64,000 nucleotides of DNA from JANRKF01 sp964518725 (GCA_964518725.1 CAZFKP010000011.1:1-64000), one strand, 5' to 3'; shown: positions 16,411 to 25,008, numbered from the stretch's first letter. A program made the numbers and translations. Notes: generated from the letters alone by a model not told the origin.

Positions 16411-17700
16411 ATGCCGATTGAAATATTGATGCCCGCCCTATCGCCCACCATGACCGAGGGCAACCTCGCCAAATGGACGGTGAAGGAAGGCGATAAAATT
16501 AAATCCGGCCAGGTGATTGCCGAGATCGAAACCGACAAGGCGACCATGGAAGTCGAAGCCGTCGATGAAGGGATCATCGGCAAAATCGTTATCCCTGCCG
16601 GCACCGAAGCGGTGAAAGTCAATGCGCTGATTGCGCTGCTGCTTGAAGATGGCGAAGATAAGAAAGTGCTCGACAGCTACAAACCAAAAGCAGCAGCACC
16701 TCCTTCTGCGGAAGCACCGAAAAAGGAAGAAACACCCGCCGTCGCTGGCGGTCAGCAGACCGCCCCCGCCCTGAGCACCGCCCCATTGCAAGGCCAGCAG
16801 GCCGCGCAGGGGGCAACCAGAACATTCGCGAGTCCCCTTGCCAAGCGCATCGCGGCGAATGAAGGCGTCGCCATCGCGCATGTGCCCGGCTCCGGTCCGC
16901 ATGGCCGCGTGGTGAAATCCGACGTCGAAGCCTTCATCGCCAGCGGCGGTTCGGCAAAAGGCGTCGTGCGCCGTAACCCGATGGATACGACCGCAATCCC
17001 GAACAATAATATGCGTAAGGTGATCGCCAAACGCCTCACCGAATCGAAGCAGACGGTGCCGCATTTCTATCTGAATCTGGATATTGAACTGGATCGTCTG
17101 CTCGATGTGAGGAAACAACTGAACGATGCCGCCGAACACGCCGCGAAAAAACAAGGCAAAGACGCCAAACCCGCCTACAAGCTTTCGGTGAACGATCTCG
17201 TGATCAAAGCCACCGCGCTCGCTATGAAGGATGTTCCAGCGGCAAATGCCTCGTGGACGGATGCGGCGATCCTGCAATATAACAATGTCGATATCTCCGT
17301 CGCCGTTGCCATTGACGGCGGCCTGATTACCCCCATCGTGAAAAACGCCGACCAGAAAAATGTCACCGCCATTTCCTCAGAAATGAAAGATTTGGCTGCA
17401 CGCGCCAAAGCCGGCAAGCTGCAACCGGAAGAATTCCAAGGCGGCGGGCTGTCCATTTCCAACCTCGGCATGTATGGCATCTCGAGCTTCGCCGCCATCG
17501 TCAACCCGCCGCAGGGCTGCATCCTCGCGGTCGGCGCCGGCGCTGAAAAAGTCGTGGTAAAAAATGGCCAAATGGTCGTGGCCAACGTGATGACCGTCAC
17601 GCTTTCAGTCGATCACCGCGTGGTCGATGGCGCCGTCGGCGCCGAGTTCCTGCAAGCCTTCAAGCGCTATTGCGAGGCGCCGGCTTTGTTGCTGGTGTAG
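16411..17700 (+). CDS. pdhC: Dihydrolipoamide acetyltransferase (E2) of pyruvate dehydrogenase
   Basis: E2 is the core of the complex and transfers acetyl groups to CoA. The 429 residues contain one N-terminal lipoyl domain (residues 1-78; the lipoylated Lys lies in EIETDKATMEVEAVDEG), an Ala/Pro linker, the E1/E3-binding domain (FASPLAKRIAANEGVAIAHV to GRVVKSDVEAFI), and the C-terminal acyltransferase domain with the catalytic motif SVDHRVVDGAVGAEFL. The sequence matches the alphaproteobacterial/mitochondrial type with a single lipoyl domain. E3 is not encoded nearby. Confidence 0.96.
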   Translation: MPIEILMPALSPTMTEGNLAKWTVKEGDKIKSGQVIAEIETDKATMEVEAVDEGIIGKIVIPAGTEAVKVNALIALLLEDGEDKKVLDSYKPKAAAPPSAEAPKKEETPAVAGGQQTAPALSTAPLQGQQAAQGATRTFASPLAKRIAANEGVAIAHVPGSGPHGRVVKSDVEAFIASGGSAKGVVRRNPMDTTAIPNNNMRKVIAKRLTESKQTVPHFYLNLDIELDRLLDVRKQLNDAAEHAAKKQGKDAKPAYKLSVNDLVIKATALAMKDVPAANASWTDAAILQYNNVDISVAVAIDGGLITPIVKNADQKNVTAISSEMKDLAARAKAGKLQPEEFQGGGLSISNLGMYGISSFAAIVNPPQGCILAVGAGAEKVVVKNGQMVVANVMTVTLSVDHRVVDGAVGAEFLQAFKRYCEAPALLLV

Positions 17701-17705
17701 AATCT

Positions 17706-18191
17706 ATGGCCGACAGCATCACCCCTATTGATGATGTGACGGACATTAATTCGCTGGTAGCGAATCTCCTGCCTTCGTTGACCTCGCCGGCCGTGAGCCG
17801 GGAAACCGGCGGCAACTCAAAAACACTGGATGCCGGGATGATCCCGCAGATCGACCATCCACAACACCGGCAACACGATCCTGTCTCAGACGCCAAGCTG
17901 GCGGAGATCGAGCTTGTCCACCTGGTGGTGCGCTATATCCAATATCCCTCCGATACGCTGAAACGTCAGATCGACGCCACACAGGGCGCGCTCGCAGCGT
18001 CGTATGACGCCATCGGCATCGACCATGCGGCAGACGCGGCAAAACGCTTTGCCAGCCATGTAACCACGCATGCGGGGCAATTCCTGAATCCCCAGAAACT
18101 ACAGGACTGGATGGCGCTGGTGCCCGGCGGGCGCTACGATGCCACGAAGAAAAAAGACGAGCAGGAAGCACCTTCCCTGCTCGGCGTATGA
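17706..18191 (+). CDS. Unknown protein downstream of pdhC
   Basis: A 161-residue, mostly acidic and probably helical protein without signal peptide or membrane segment. I do not recognise the family. The middle (LAEIELVHLVVRYIQYPSDTLKRQI, then AASYDAIGIDHAADAAKRFASHV) looks like a small helical domain; the start is disordered. ATG 17706 lies 5 bases after the pdhC stop. The C-terminus ends APSLLGV, close to the APNTLGV that ends the unknown protein at 55457-56197, although the rest of the two proteins is not obviously alike. It is convergent with glnB (14 bp apart). Confidence 0.65.
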   Translation: MADSITPIDDVTDINSLVANLLPSLTSPAVSRETGGNSKTLDAGMIPQIDHPQHRQHDPVSDAKLAEIELVHLVVRYIQYPSDTLKRQIDATQGALAASYDAIGIDHAADAAKRFASHVTTHAGQFLNPQKLQDWMALVPGGRYDATKKKDEQEAPSLLGV

Positions 18192-18204
18192 TCCTTGTGG
18201 ATAG

Positions 18205-18543
18205 CTAGATCGCGTCGCTACCGCGTTCGCCGGTTCGAATGCGTATGGCCTGCTCCACCGGCAGGACAAAAATCTTCCCATCGCCGATACGGCCGGTTTT
18301 GGCAGCATTAATGATCGCATCAACGGTTTTATCGACCATGGTGTCTTCCACCACGACCTCGATTTTTACCTTGGGCAGGAAATCGACCACGTACTCCGCG
18401 CCGCGATACAGCTCGGTGTGCCCCTTCTGGCGCCCGAAGCCGCGCGCTTCCGTGATCGTAATGCCCTGTAATCCAACCTCTTGCAGCGCTTCTTTGACAT
18501 CGTCGAGCTTGAAGGGTTTGATAATCGCTTCAATTTTCTTCAT
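18205..18543 (-). CDS. glnB: Nitrogen regulatory protein P-II
   Basis: PII senses 2-oxoglutarate and ATP/ADP and signals nitrogen status to glutamine synthetase control, NtrB and AmtB. The 112-residue protein is full length: MKKIEAIIKPFKLDDVKEAL, the T-loop with the uridylylated Tyr51 (ELYRGAEYVVDFLPK), the B-loop KTGRIGDGKIFVLPVE, and the C-loop RIRTGERG. Usually glnA follows glnB in alphaproteobacteria; here the unknown gene of the pdh cluster is convergent and glnA is absent from the window. A -10-like TATATT lies about 10 bases before the ATG. Confidence 0.97.
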   Translation of the reverse strand: MKKIEAIIKPFKLDDVKEALQEVGLQGITITEARGFGRQKGHTELYRGAEYVVDFLPKVKIEVVVEDTMVDKTVDAIINAAKTGRIGDGKIFVLPVEQAIRIRTGERGSDAI

Positions 18544-18616
18544 AGCGACGAATATACCAGAGGAAATTGGTTGTTAGAAGCCCTATTTTCTTAGGCAATT
18601 CTTACAAAATTCGTCA

Positions 18617-18644
18617 TTGTGTAATCATGTGGGGAGCGTATAAT
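18617..18644 (+). promoter_or_regulatory. Probable sigma-70 promoter of the nitronate monooxygenase gene
   Basis: TTGTGT at 18617-18622 and a perfect TATAAT at 18639-18644 are 16 bases apart. The predicted transcript would start about 13 bases before the ATG at 18664, leaving a very short leader without a clear Shine-Dalgarno. Confidence 0.5.
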
Positions 18645-18663
18645 CATCCGCTTCAACGTTTAC

Positions 18664-20091
18664 ATGGGTGCCAAAAATTTGTCTGTAACATTTCGTAATA
18701 AACTAAAAGACGTCGTCATCTCCGGTAAACTCGTCCACCCGATTGTTGAGGGTGGCAAAGGGGTTTCGGTTACTAATGGCCGCACGGCCGGAGCGTTCGC
18801 CGCCGCCGGTGCCGTCGGAACATTTTCCGGCGTCAACGCCGATGGCTACGATGAAAACGGCAAGGTCATTCCCTATGTCTATCACGGCAAAACCCGCCGC
18901 GAGCGCCATGAAGAACTGATCACCCTGTCGATCAACGGCGGCATCGCCCAGGCGAAAATCGCCCATGATATTTCCGGCGGACGCGGACGCGTCCACACCA
19001 ACGTGCTGTGGGAAATGGGCGGTTGCGAGCGCGTGCTGGTTGGTATGCTGGAGGGCGCGAAAGGCCTGATCCACGGCGTCACCTGCGGCGCGGGCATGCC
19101 CTATAAGCTTGCCGAAATCGCGGCGCATTATGAGGTGTACGCGCACCCGATCGTCTCCTCCGCGCGCGCGTTTAACGCGCTGTGGAAACGCGCCTACAGC
19201 AAATATCCGAAGTGGCTGGGCTCTGTGGTCTATGAAGATCCGTGGTTGGCAGGTGGCCACAATGGTCTGTCGAATGCAGAAGACCCAGAAAAACCCCAGG
19301 ATCCATACCCGCGCGTTGCCGAATTACGCAAAACCATGAACAGTTTCGGCCTGCAGGATATTCCCATCATCATGGCGGGTGGCGCCTGGCATTTGAAGGA
19401 TTGGGAACACTGGCTCGACAACCCTGAAATCGGCATGATCGCCTTCCAGTTTGGTACCCGGCCGATCCTGACGCAGGAAAGCCCCGTCTCCGACGACTGG
19501 AAAAAGAAGCTGATGCAACTTGAAGAGGGCGATGTCTTTCTCAATAATTTCAGCCCGACCGGATTTTATTCCTCGGCCGTCAATAACAGCTTCATCAAAG
19601 AATTGCGCGGCCGGACGGAGCGCCAGATCGGCTACCGCATGGAACAGGAAGGATTGTTCTCCGAGCCGCTGCCGGTGGGTGCGCGCGGCCGCCCAGTCTA
19701 TGTACAGGCCGATGACAAGCAGCGCGCAGAAACGTGGGTCGCCGAAGGCTATGATGAGCCAATGAAAACACCCGACTCAACATTGATTTTTGTGTCGAAA
19801 GGAAAAGCGGCGCAGATTGTCACCGACCAAATCGAATGCATGGGCTGCCTGTCGCATTGCCGGTTTTCCAATTGGAAAGACCATGACGATTACACCACCG
19901 GCAAAAAAGCCGACCCGCGCAGTTTCTGCATCCAGAAAACATTGCAGGATGTGGTGCATGGCGCGCCGACCGACAACGAGCTCATGTTCTCCGGCCACAA
20001 CGCGTTCAAGTTTCAGCAGGATCCGTGGTATGCGAATGGCCATGTCCCTACTATCGGGGAACTAGTCGAGCGGATATTGGCCGGGAATTAA
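18664..20091 (+). CDS. Nitronate monooxygenase / 2-nitropropane dioxygenase family protein
   Basis: A 475-residue FMN-dependent TIM-barrel protein of the nitronate monooxygenase family, which oxidises alkyl nitronates or propionate-3-nitronate; related members have other oxidase or enoyl-reductase roles, so the substrate is not certain. Seen: SGKLVHPIVEGGKGVSVTNG at the start, AGAVGTFSGVNADGYD, HGVTCGAGMPYKLAEIA, IPIIMAGGAWHLKDWEHWL and MIAFQFGTRPILTQESPV, the phosphate-binding region. A Cys cluster IECMGCLSHCRFSNW near residue 400 is unusual for short family members and could bind metal or be redox active. The gene is longer than typical 320-360-residue enzymes. It is divergent from glnB and overlaps the convergent gene at 20088 by 4 bases. 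Confidence 0.85.
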   Translation: MGAKNLSVTFRNKLKDVVISGKLVHPIVEGGKGVSVTNGRTAGAFAAAGAVGTFSGVNADGYDENGKVIPYVYHGKTRRERHEELITLSINGGIAQAKIAHDISGGRGRVHTNVLWEMGGCERVLVGMLEGAKGLIHGVTCGAGMPYKLAEIAAHYEVYAHPIVSSARAFNALWKRAYSKYPKWLGSVVYEDPWLAGGHNGLSNAEDPEKPQDPYPRVAELRKTMNSFGLQDIPIIMAGGAWHLKDWEHWLDNPEIGMIAFQFGTRPILTQESPVSDDWKKKLMQLEEGDVFLNNFSPTGFYSSAVNNSFIKELRGRTERQIGYRMEQEGLFSEPLPVGARGRPVYVQADDKQRAETWVAEGYDEPMKTPDSTLIFVSKGKAAQIVTDQIECMGCLSHCRFSNWKDHDDYTTGKKADPRSFCIQKTLQDVVHGAPTDNELMFSGHNAFKFQQDPWYANGHVPTIGELVERILAGN

Positions 20092-20867
20092 GGTAATTCC
20101 TTTGGCCGGTTGTCATCGCGTGGCGTGCCGCGCGGATCATCCGGCACTGCTTTCAGGCGCTCAAATTCCTTGAGCTTATCGAGGCGGTTTAAGCGCTCTT
20201 TCACAAAATAGACCATGTATTTCAGGTCGCGCTCGGGAATAGCCTCGGCGTTGTTCTTGATCGTCTCCATGATGCCAAACGCATCTTCCATCTCGCCGCG
20301 CTTTTCATGCACCACCGCCGCCATTTGCTGCGCCCAGATCGGCACACGCTTATCAACCAGAGGCGTGGAAACTTTCAGTGCCAGATCCATATCTTCCAAC
20401 TTGTGCTGTGCGAGGTAGATCGACTGCAACAGCCACCACCACTTATGCTCCACATCGCGGATAGAATGCTCATACAGGTAATTCACCAAGGGTCGCACAT
20501 CCTTGGTATTCTGCGTTTGGCTAAAATAATAGGCGGCCATCGCCGGCATCATATCCGACTTGGCATCAAGCATATCGAGCAGGGTGAACCAGTGATAGAT
20601 TCTCCCCATGTCGTATTTCTTGAGCGCCGTGAACCGCCCATACGTATCACCGGCGTTCTGCATTTGCAGCGCCAATGCCCGGAAATAAAACTGGTCGTCG
20701 CCCATCTTAAGCACCGCCAGCTCTTCCTTGCCGGGAACGGGCGGCACCACGCCAAGTTCAGGGCGAATCTTGTGGGTGGCAGACCAGAACAACATATTAC
20801 ACGCAAGCAGCGCGAGCAGCGGCCCGTGGAAAGAGAAGAACGTTGTTATTTTTGCTGTACGTGACAT
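20088..20867 (-). CDS. Membrane-anchored helical-repeat (TPR-like) protein
   Basis: A 259-residue protein with a single N-terminal membrane anchor (residues about 8-28, FFSFHGPLLALLACNMLFW) and a periplasmic or extracytoplasmic domain made of paired helices, for example DDQFYFRALALQMQNAGDTYGRF, YHWFTLLDMLDAKSDMMPAMAAYYF and VPIWAQQMAAVVHEKRGEMEDAFGIM, which read like TPR or SEL1-type repeats. The tail is Pro/Arg/Asp-rich. It follows the ABC-2-like membrane protein by 14 bases and the secretin by one more gene, so the three are one operon and probably one envelope assembly. I do not recognise a named family. Confidence 0.7.
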   Translation of the reverse strand: MSRTAKITTFFSFHGPLLALLACNMLFWSATHKIRPELGVVPPVPGKEELAVLKMGDDQFYFRALALQMQNAGDTYGRFTALKKYDMGRIYHWFTLLDMLDAKSDMMPAMAAYYFSQTQNTKDVRPLVNYLYEHSIRDVEHKWWWLLQSIYLAQHKLEDMDLALKVSTPLVDKRVPIWAQQMAAVVHEKRGEMEDAFGIMETIKNNAEAIPERDLKYMVYFVKERLNRLDKLKEFERLKAVPDDPRGTPRDDNRPKELP

Positions 20868-20881
20868 CCGCGTGCCGCTGC

Positions 20882-21640
20882 TCAGAATTGTTTACGCTTG
20901 AAATCAAGGATCGAAGCCACCAGCAGCAGCGGAATGAAAATAGCAGCTTGCAAGATAAACACCTGAAGCTCCGTCGATGATTTCACGCCATAGATAAGCC
21001 ATTCGGATTTTCCGAAGAAATCCAGCCGCGGCACGACGGAGGAAATTCCCTGCAACAAAAACCGGAGCCAAATATATTTCAGGTTGTTGAACATCGGGTT
21101 TTCGGCCGTCATTACGAAAAACACCATCATACGCGATACAACATACAGCCCCATGCAGCCAAGCACCGAGGTGACGGCACTCCTCAGGGCGAAGGCGGAG
21201 AATAGCGCGAGCGACACAACGATGCCCGCCTCAAGCAGCAGGCTAAGCACCCAGTACCCGAACCCGCTCATGCTCGGTGCACCTACCAGGCCGACAATCA
21301 CCACAATCGGCAACAGGAGAATGACCGCGACCAACATGAAGCCAAGCCAATAGGCAACCACCAGATTGCCGCGTGAAATTGGCCGCGATAAAATCACATC
21401 AATCTCCTTGGTGTCAAACGCGCTACGAATATGGAAGCAAACGAAGACGATAAGGCCGAGCATCAGCATGACCCGCGAACTCCCGGCGGCATAGGTAATG
21501 GTCATTTCCTGTGATTCAAGAAATGCCGTGCTGCCTAAAAGTCCGGCGATGGAGGCGGCGCAGAGGACGCCGACCAGCAGCACCCAGAAAAACCAGTCAC
21601 GCATAGCGGTGAGGAGAATATAACGAATATTGGTGTACAT
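20882..21640 (-). CDS. ABC-2-type transporter permease-like membrane protein
   Basis: A 252-residue polytopic protein with six apparent membrane segments (for example WFFWVLLVGVLCAASIAGLLG, MLMLGLIVFVCFHI, GFMLVAVILLLPIVVIVGLVG, YWVLSLLLEAGIVVSLALFSAF and a C-terminal ILQAAIFIPLLLVASIL). The loop AFDTKEIDVILSRPISRGNLVVAYWLG is typical of ABC-2 permeases. No ATP-binding partner is adjacent, so the ATPase must be elsewhere or the protein works without one. It lies between the secretin gene (22 bp upstream) and the helical-repeat gene, pointing to a link with the secretin. Confidence 0.75.
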   Translation of the reverse strand: MYTNIRYILLTAMRDWFFWVLLVGVLCAASIAGLLGSTAFLESQEMTITYAAGSSRVMLMLGLIVFVCFHIRSAFDTKEIDVILSRPISRGNLVVAYWLGFMLVAVILLLPIVVIVGLVGAPSMSGFGYWVLSLLLEAGIVVSLALFSAFALRSAVTSVLGCMGLYVVSRMMVFFVMTAENPMFNNLKYIWLRFLLQGISSVVPRLDFFGKSEWLIYGVKSSTELQVFILQAAIFIPLLLVASILDFKRKQF

Positions 21641-21662
21641 ACAATTGCTTCAACAAGATGGG

Positions 21663-23513
21663 TTAGAAATTAAGCGGACGGGGATCGTCGATAAACTTGT
21701 TGTAAAGCACCTTATCAGCAGGCTGTGCATTGCCGGAACTCGGCACGATCGTCGCACGGATAAAGATCACGAGCTCTTTTTTGGTTTGCACCCTGTTGTC
21801 GCTTTTAAACAAATTACCGAAATATGGAACACTGTCGACCACCGGCAAACTGGCGGATTCAGACGTGAACTTATCTTCGAGTAACCCGCCGATCACCATC
21901 ACCTGGCCACTGGTCACTTTCAGGATCGAGTCGAGTTCCCGCACTTCTAACTGCGGAATTTTGCTCTGCACACTATTTAAGGTTGCAATCACCGGCGACC
22001 CGGAAGGCAACTGCGCGGCCGCTTGCGCCTTGCCGATCTCAAAGCCAGGGTCGGTGATAAACTGGGTTACTTTTGACAGGGTTGGGCGCACGGAGAGTGT
22101 AATTTCATTACTATCGGTGTTAATGGATGGTTGCAGGGTAAGGACGATGCCCACCGGCGCGCTTTGCGGCTCGCTGGTGACTTCTACCTTGGCGGGAGTA
22201 CTGGCAGACCCCCCCGTACCCACCACCGCATCCGTGACCTCGATATTGACATCAAAATACACGATATTCTCGACGAACGACAACACGGCTTGTTGATTAT
22301 TCATTGCATTAAGGCGTGGGCTGGAAAGCGCACGCACAGTGCCGAATTCCTTGAGAAGGCTCACCGCCAGCGACAAGTCAACCCCGGTGCGTAAGATGTC
22401 ATTTTTAAGCAGCGTAATCGATGCCGGGGAGAAGGCGGAATTAACCGCGCCTACCGACGACAGGTCGGAGCTGAACGACAGGCTGTTGCCGCCAAGCTTT
22501 GTCCAGTCGATGCCTGCCTGATAGCTGTCATTCAGCGACACTTCAACGATCTTGGCCTCGATCAGCACCTGCGCCGAGACATTCGCTTCAATCGATTTCA
22601 GGAAGGCGCGCAGGATCGCATGCTGGCGCTCGGTGCCGGAAAAAGTAAGGGTTCCGGCCTGGCGGTTGAGAGAATAAAACGCGCCCGTGCCATCGCCACC
22701 ATTGGCGCCGGCACTAAGTGTCGAGGATTTGATCGCGATAATTTGAGTGATGCTTTCCTGGAATTTCTGCCAGAAATCACCCTTGGATTCTGCCTTGATG
22801 CTGGTTTCGCTGGTGCCGCCGCTAGAGCCGCTGCTAGAGCCTGAACTCGAGCTTGAACTACTGCTGGAACCACCACCCGATGACCCCGCACCGGAAGACG
22901 ACACCCCAATGCTGCCGGACGATTCACGGTCAATATTCAACATGTCGAGCGGATAGGTCTGAACATACGGCAAATCGCGCTCAATACGCAGCACGTTGTT
23001 TTTCATGCTGTAGCGCAGCCCTGCCATGTCGGAGATGCGGTCGATCACCTCGTTGAACGGACGATCCTTGGCACGGAAAGTAATGCCGCCCGCAATGCCG
23101 GAATCGATTTCCACATCAACATCGGCCAACCGCGCCAATTCGATTAGTATGTCCTTAAGCGGGACATCGTCCGTCACCGAAACGGAAACTACCTTGGTGG
23201 TTCCAATTTTCGGGGGCTTGGGGGCAGCGATAATCTCAGCCAGATCGGGTACTGGCGGTTCGACGACATTGCTTGCCTTAAGAGATATTTGGGGAGGCTC
23301 AACATGCATTTCGGGGATGGGCGGTTCCCCGGGGAGAAGCGCCGTGGCTGGGGACTCACGTTTGCCGCCGGTCGGTGGAGCCATCATGTCTCGATAATCA
23401 TCCTGGGACAGGTTTTTATTGGGGTCGTGAATAATGCCATCCCTCAGGTCACTGCAACTCGCAGTGAGGGCAACCAGTGCAACAAGCACACCCAGAGATT
23501 TAGATAGTCCCAC
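21663..23513 (-). CDS. Outer-membrane secretin lipoprotein (MshL/PilQ-like)
   Basis: Secretins form outer-membrane channels for type IV pili or type II secretion. The 616-residue protein has a lipoprotein signal ending LTASC (Cys20), a Pro-rich stretch, an STN-like N-domain (residues about 108-170, VSVSVTDDVPLKDILIELARLADVDVEI), a serine/glycine-rich linker (about 205-240), a second N-domain with LKSIEANVSAQVLIEAKIVEVSL, and the C-terminal secretin domain (LSSPRLNAMNNQQAVLSFV to VMVIGGLLEDKFTSESASLPVVDSVPYFGNLF). The order is like MshL of MSHA-type pili. No other pilus assembly gene is adjacent. The serine run comes from varied codons, not a simple DNA repeat. Confidence 0.88.
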   Translation of the reverse strand: MGLSKSLGVLVALVALTASCSDLRDGIIHDPNKNLSQDDYRDMMAPPTGGKRESPATALLPGEPPIPEMHVEPPQISLKASNVVEPPVPDLAEIIAAPKPPKIGTTKVVSVSVTDDVPLKDILIELARLADVDVEIDSGIAGGITFRAKDRPFNEVIDRISDMAGLRYSMKNNVLRIERDLPYVQTYPLDMLNIDRESSGSIGVSSSGAGSSGGGSSSSSSSSSGSSSGSSGGTSETSIKAESKGDFWQKFQESITQIIAIKSSTLSAGANGGDGTGAFYSLNRQAGTLTFSGTERQHAILRAFLKSIEANVSAQVLIEAKIVEVSLNDSYQAGIDWTKLGGNSLSFSSDLSSVGAVNSAFSPASITLLKNDILRTGVDLSLAVSLLKEFGTVRALSSPRLNAMNNQQAVLSFVENIVYFDVNIEVTDAVVGTGGSASTPAKVEVTSEPQSAPVGIVLTLQPSINTDSNEITLSVRPTLSKVTQFITDPGFEIGKAQAAAQLPSGSPVIATLNSVQSKIPQLEVRELDSILKVTSGQVMVIGGLLEDKFTSESASLPVVDSVPYFGNLFKSDNRVQTKKELVIFIRATIVPSSGNAQPADKVLYNKFIDDPRPLNF

Positions 23514-23592
23514 GCGACACCCTACGAAAAGCGATTAGCAGTAATCTTCCCCAATGATTACTACTATATCTTGTGGGTGGTTGATGCAACAA

Positions 23593-24144
23593 CTAAATGC
23601 GTGAAGACAGCCAGATAGCGGCTTTCGTCTGCACTTTTATCACAGCGGTGAGAACCCGATACAGCGGCGCACTCTCGGCGCCGTGATCGAGCGCAGTGTC
23701 GTGATGTTGCCGCTCGTCATCCCGAAAGGTGGAAACCATGGTTTTTAATTCAGGATCACGGTCGGCGAGCGCGGCCTCTTGTTTTTCATAATGTTCGTCG
23801 ATGACCGATTCGACCGCCACCGTGCAGGCCATGGCCGCTTTTTCACCCAGAAGCGCCGTCGCCGCGCCCATAGCGAACCCGGCAACATGCCAGAGCGGGG
23901 AGAGGATAGTCGGGCGGACGCGCCGTTTCACCATCAGATCCGAGAATGCTTTGAGATGGGTTTCCTCCTGCTCAGCCATGTGGCGGATCGCGCTCGCAGA
24001 CGGCGAATTTCCAAGCACGGCAAGCTGCCCGGCATAGATGCGTTTGGCACCATACTCCCCGGCATGGTTGACCCGGATCATGCGCTCCACCTGCGCCTCG
24101 AACGGCCTATCGCCCGGCAGGATTTCAGGGTTTCCGGCCGACAT
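23593..24144 (-). CDS. coq7: 3-demethoxyubiquinol 3-hydroxylase (Coq7)
   Basis: Coq7 is the di-iron monooxygenase that makes the penultimate ubiquinone intermediate. The 183-residue protein has all iron-ligand motifs: VNHAGEYGAKRIYAGQ near residues 27-42, AEQEETHLKAF near 59-69, AVESVIDEHYEKQ near 110-122, and RDDERQHHDTA near 140-150. The ATG at 24144 (MSAGNPE) lies inside the end of dsbB and gives a 20-base overlap; a longer upstream start would intrude further into dsbB. Presence of Coq7 rather than UbiF is common in alphaproteobacteria and implies aerobic ubiquinone use. Confidence 0.95.
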   Translation of the reverse strand: MSAGNPEILPGDRPFEAQVERMIRVNHAGEYGAKRIYAGQLAVLGNSPSASAIRHMAEQEETHLKAFSDLMVKRRVRPTILSPLWHVAGFAMGAATALLGEKAAMACTVAVESVIDEHYEKQEAALADRDPELKTMVSTFRDDERQHHDTALDHGAESAPLYRVLTAVIKVQTKAAIWLSSRI

Positions 24145-24616
24145 ACAAACACCCGAAAATGCTGGAAATAACAAAAATACTGGCCGCTAATCCGTTCCAC
24201 GCCGCCATGGAAATGCCAAGGAAATAGGCCATTGCCTGCTTACACGAGACAAGCGGCGCCGCCATAATAGCAGCGCGCATTTCTTCAAGCGTCTGCTCGC
24301 CCCCAGCGCTGTTGGAGCAGGCGTCCGGCCCCTTGAAAATATCAAGCTCTACCCCGGTATGGTAAAAGGCGATGCCGGCATCCAGCGTGAAAAACAACAC
24401 ACAGAAAAGCACCGCCCATAGCTGGCAACGCACCGACCTCACCCGCCATGCGGCGAGCAAAGCCACGGCCATCACCGCCACATACGGGTAGCGCTGCATC
24501 AGGCAAAGCTCGCACGGGTGCAGGTGGAACCCATATTGCGCGACCAGCGCGGTGCCGAGGATGGCGGCAGCGGCCAGCGCCTGTAACAGGAGAATCGTGC
24601 GGTAGGTTACCTTCAT
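24125..24616 (-). CDS. dsbB: Disulfide bond formation protein B
   Basis: DsbB reoxidises DsbA with quinone. The 163-residue membrane protein has four membrane segments, the first periplasmic cysteine pair as CELC (Cys35, Cys38) followed by MQRYPY, and a second pair in ACSNSAGG and LVSCKQAMAYFLGISMAAWN. This is the standard topology and length. It is co-transcribed with the downstream coq7, linking two quinone-related genes. Confidence 0.93.
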   Translation of the reverse strand: MKVTYRTILLLQALAAAAILGTALVAQYGFHLHPCELCLMQRYPYVAVMAVALLAAWRVRSVRCQLWAVLFCVLFFTLDAGIAFYHTGVELDIFKGPDACSNSAGGEQTLEEMRAAIMAAPLVSCKQAMAYFLGISMAAWNGLAASIFVISSIFGCLYVGRKP

Positions 24617-24705
24617 GCCCCCATCCTAACAACTTGCCGGTGAAACTCAAGCTTGACCACAAGGCAAGGAAAACCTATCTATAGCCCCTGTTTTCTGAAT
24701 GGCGG

Positions 24706-24785
24706 TTCGCTAGGCCGCGAGCGAAAATGGCGGTTTTCGAGCAGCGCAGTGTAAGCGTACACGAAGTACGTGCACAGCGTAGCGC
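24706..24785. repeat. GC-rich palindromic intergenic element
   Basis: The 218 bases between dsbB and the tRNA fragment contain no credible gene. They hold two inverted repeats: TTCGCT...AGCGAA at 24706-24725 and a longer imperfect hairpin from GCGC at 24744 to GCGC at 24785 with an inner CGTAC-ACGAA-GTACG. TGGCGGTT occurs twice. This looks like a REP-type or structured intergenic element; only one copy is in the window. Confidence 0.4.
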
Positions 24786-24834
24786 AGAAAATTGCTATTT
24801 CCAGCAAGGCCTAGTAGAAACGACGCCAGAAAAA

Positions 24835-24873
24835 GCCCCGGTGGTGGAATTGGTAGACGCGCTAGACTCAAAA
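24835..24873 (+). pseudogene. 5' half of a split tRNA-Leu(CAA)
   Basis: The sequence runs from the acceptor GCCCCGG through the D arm (GGTAGACGC) and the 5' anticodon stem CTAGA to the anticodon loop CTCAAAA, then stops matching tRNA and continues as CTTTGCAAG. The matching 3' half, with the complementary acceptor TCGGGGC, lies at 31064-31120. Together they would make a complete tRNA-Leu with anticodon CAA, with one T-T mismatch in the anticodon stem. Confidence 0.85.
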
Positions 24874-24971
24874 CTTTGCAAGTTTGCCAAGAGGGGAACG
24901 GTAGGGAGAAAAAATATACTAGATAACAAATGCTTGGAGCGGGCATAAATTATCTGGCAGAAGTAAGAAGG

Positions 24972-24996
24972 TTCTGGTCGGCACATAGTCGGCACG
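24972..24996 (+). repeat. Left copy of 25-bp direct repeat, island end
   Basis: Identical over 25 bases to 30911-30935. It contains two GTCGGCAC units separated by ATA. It ends 12 bases before the intact tRNA-Leu. Likely an integrase arm-binding region or part of a duplicated attachment site. Confidence 0.8.
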
Positions 24997-25008
24997 AGCA
25001 AACATAGA

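Noticed and set aside
22795..22900. Serine codon run in the secretin as a simple sequence repeat
   Set aside because: The codons are mixed (AGC, AGT, TCA, TCG, GGC) and no short DNA unit repeats, so slippage is unlikely.
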